The position numbers and the translations under genes are program-made. From the NCBI RefSeq assembly GCF_905120465.1, contig NZ_CAJHOF010000012.1, positions 1 to 55,305 of the forward strand: DNA of 55,305 nucleotides, in the 5' to 3' direction. Shown here piece after piece: positions 53,679 through 55,305 of the stretch; position 1 is the stretch's first letter, and each line of letters begins with the position of its first letter. Under the pieces are notes generated by a model. The model ran no database searches. It worked only from the letters and a program-made list of their open reading frames with translations, and was not told where the DNA came from. Source of the DNA: Campylobacter majalis (lineage in GTDB: Bacteria; Campylobacterota; Campylobacteria; Campylobacterales; Campylobacteraceae).

Positions 53679-55046
53679 ATGGATTCGATACTTTCTATTT
53701 TTAAAATCGGAGTTGGACCTAGCTCTTCTCATACTATAGGTCCGATTACAGCTGGGTGTAGGTTTTGCGTCCTTATCTCTGATATGATAGAGCGTGTGCA
53801 TAGTGTAAAAGTGACTTTGCATGGCTCACTTTGCCTAACAGGCAAGGGGCATTTAACCGATATTGCGTGTTTAATAGGGCTAAATAACGTCCAAGCAAAA
53901 GATGTAACACCGCAGATAAAAAGCGATATCATAAATGATGTGTTTAAGCTTAAAAAGCTAAATTTAAATGGCGAAAAATATATACATTTTGACTATGAAA
54001 AAGATGTTATTTTTGAGCCAAAAATGCTTGAGTTGCACGAAAATGGCTTAGTTTTTCAGGCATATGATGAAAATTCTAATTTAATCATATCACAAACTTA
54101 TTACTCCACTGGTGGTGGCTTTGTATCAACACAAGAGGAACTTATGAGTGCAAGTGGTGCAAATGGCGATGAAAAAGAGCTTGAGTTTGATTTTGACTCA
54201 GCTCAAAGGCTATCTGAGTTATGTAGAGTGCATAATAAAACAATAGCGCAAATTGCAATGAAACGTGAGTGCGAGCTACACTCAAAAGAGTATGTTAAAA
54301 AGTATTGTTTGGATATATATAAGGCTATGCTTGAATGCTACGAAAATGGCGTAAGCTCAGATGAAAAAACACTCCCTGGTATAATCAAGCTAAAACGATT
54401 AGCGCCAGCTATTAAAAAACGCTTAGAAACTAATCCAAAAAAGGATTTAGATCCACTAGCGATGATAGATTATGTGGCTATGTATGCTAGGGCTATATCT
54501 GAAGAAAATGCAAGTGGTGGCAAGGTAGTCACTGCACCTACAAATGGTGCTTGTGGTGTTGTGCCAGCTGTACTTTTGTATATACTTAATCATCGTTTTT
54601 ATATGGATGAGGACAAGATAGTTGATTTTATTTTAACATGTTGTGCGATAGGGTATTTATATAAAAAAAATGCAAGTATTAGCGGTGCAGAGGCTGGATG
54701 TCAAGCTGAAATAGGTGCGGCTTCATCTATGGCAGCAGCTGGTATGGCTTTAGTTAGTGGGGCAAGCACTGCTCAGGTTTTAAGTGCTGCTGAGATTGCT
54801 ATGGAGCATCATTTAGGACTTACTTGCGACCCTGTTGGTGGATTGGTTCAAATTCCTTGCATTGAGAGAAATGTTTTGGGTGCTATAAAAGCCATAAGTG
54901 CTGTAAAATTAGCGTTAGAGAGTGATTATACAGCACATGTTACGCTTGATGAAGTTATTATAACTATGTATAAAACTGGCAAAGATATGAACTCAAAATA
55001 CAAAGAAACATCTCTTGGTGGCTTAGCACAGATGGTTAGTTGTTAA
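53679..55046 (+). CDS. sdaA: L-serine ammonia-lyase (iron-sulfur)
   Basis: A 455-residue single-chain enzyme that converts L-serine to pyruvate and ammonia. The N-terminal beta domain has [18 protein letters not shown]. The alpha domain has [20 protein letters not shown] and the Fe-S cysteines in [35 protein letters not shown]. It is the second gene of the serine operon. It starts 22 bases after the sdaC stop. Confidence 0.97.
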   Translation: MDSILSIFKIGVGPSSSHTIGPITAGCRFCVLISDMIERVHSVKVTLHGSLCLTGKGHLTDIACLIGLNNVQAKDVTPQIKSDIINDVFKLKKLNLNGEKYIHFDYEKDVIFEPKMLELHENGLVFQAYDENSNLIISQTYYSTGGGFVSTQEELMSASGANGDEKELEFDFDSAQRLSELCRVHNKTIAQIAMKRECELHSKEYVKKYCLDIYKAMLECYENGVSSDEKTLPGIIKLKRLAPAIKKRLETNPKKDLDPLAMIDYVAMYARAISEENASGGKVVTAPTNGACGVVPAVLLYILNHRFYMDEDKIVDFILTCCAIGYLYKKNASISGAEAGCQAEIGAASSMAAAGMALVSGASTAQVLSAAEIAMEHHLGLTCDPVGGLVQIPCIERNVLGAIKAISAVKLALESDYTAHVTLDEVIITMYKTGKDMNSKYKETSLGGLAQMVSC

Positions 55047-55052
55047 AACATT

Positions 55053-55088
55053 GGCTTTTTAGATATTTTTGTTTAAAAAGCCTTTTGT
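55053..55088 (+). terminator. Terminator of the serine operon
   Basis: GGCTTTTTA (55053-55061) and TAAAAAGCC (55074-55082) form a perfect 9-bp stem with a 12-base loop, then TTTTG and T-rich sequence, seven bases after sdaA. Confidence 0.8.
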
Positions 55089-55228
55089 AAATTTTTACAA
55101 AAACCTTAGCCTATTTTTTATTGTCATGATAAAGTTTTGCGATTGTTTAAGCTTTATACTTGAGTGAATTTTGCTGTAAATTATCTAGAGTCATTTTAAC
55201 TTAAAGCTCATTTTATTTGCTTTAAGTT

Positions 55229-55257
55229 ATGATTTTACTGATGAAAAACAAGTATAT
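55229..55257 (+). repeat. Dispersed repeat copy 3, running into the window end
   Basis: ATGATTTTACTGATGAAAAA followed by CAAGTATAT. The similarity to 38488-38560 continues to the window edge (AAGCCAAATTTAAAGAATTTT). One extra base breaks the shared reading frame. AACTTAAAGC (55198-55207) and GCTTTAAGTT (55219-55228) form a hairpin just before it. Confidence 0.5.
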
Positions 55258-55305
55258 TTATCGTTATTAATTTAAGAAGCCAAATTTAAAGAATTTTGAA
55301 ATATT

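Overview
The window is AT-rich chromosomal DNA from a Campylobacterota bacterium, most probably a Campylobacter species outside C. jejuni (a C. fetus / hyointestinalis / lanienae-type relative is a guess). The grounds are a XerH-type recombinase, dimeric dUTPase, an mlaA-mlaC-MMPL cluster, a lolC-like/secA/lolA/helicase neighbourhood, a Csd3/Pgp3-type peptidase and a sdaC-sdaA pair. Both gene order and protein style are Campylobacter-like. No rRNA, tRNA or CRISPR array was seen.

Layout. 1-5.7 kb: a TonB-dependent receptor, a small outer-membrane barrel, a GNAT acetyltransferase, and a lemA gene cut by an in-frame TAG next to its membrane partner. 5.9-11 kb: zinc metallopeptidase, two-component system, a 27-residue membrane micro-ORF, glutathione peroxidase, a decayed cupin gene, and a decayed plus an intact nitroreductase. 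11-18 kb: small proteins, dUTPase, an EI24-like membrane protein, and an MMPL exporter with MlaC and MlaA (probable lipid trafficking). 18.2-20.9 kb: a molybdate operon (modE, modA, TOBE protein, modC) with no modB permease. 21.2-23 kb: an autotransporter with a helical passenger. 23.8-32.2 kb: the conserved secretion and lipoprotein-sorting block, a helicase and a two-domain cell-wall lipoprotein.

32.8-38.4 kb holds a lipidated subtilisin autotransporter resembling Neisseria NalP, with a run of eight G just after its lipobox. A TbpA/LbpA/HmbR-type TonB receptor follows it. 38.6-43.0 kb (minus strand) is the most unusual block. It contains a periplasmic C39 cysteine protease, an outer-membrane barrel, two secreted paralogues that carry a double-glycine-like motif after a Sec signal, and two paralogous cytoplasmic proteins ending in a related helix. 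Almost every gene in it is broken by a stop codon or frameshift. The architecture recalls a functional-amyloid (Fap-like) or C39-processed surface-protein system, but the family is not one I recognise.

43.1-55.3 kb returns to core genes: xerH, murI, a TSUP permease, a 1.4 kb gene-free stretch with a second G8 run, then the overlapping operon pgp3-mgtE-nudix-sel1 (minus strand), a PgbA-like protein, a YgbA-like protein, and sdaC-sdaA for serine uptake and deamination. Two themes run through the window: surface iron acquisition and autotransport, and active gene decay (lemA, cupin, nitroreductase, the C39 locus, missing modB, and dispersed remnants of small genes).
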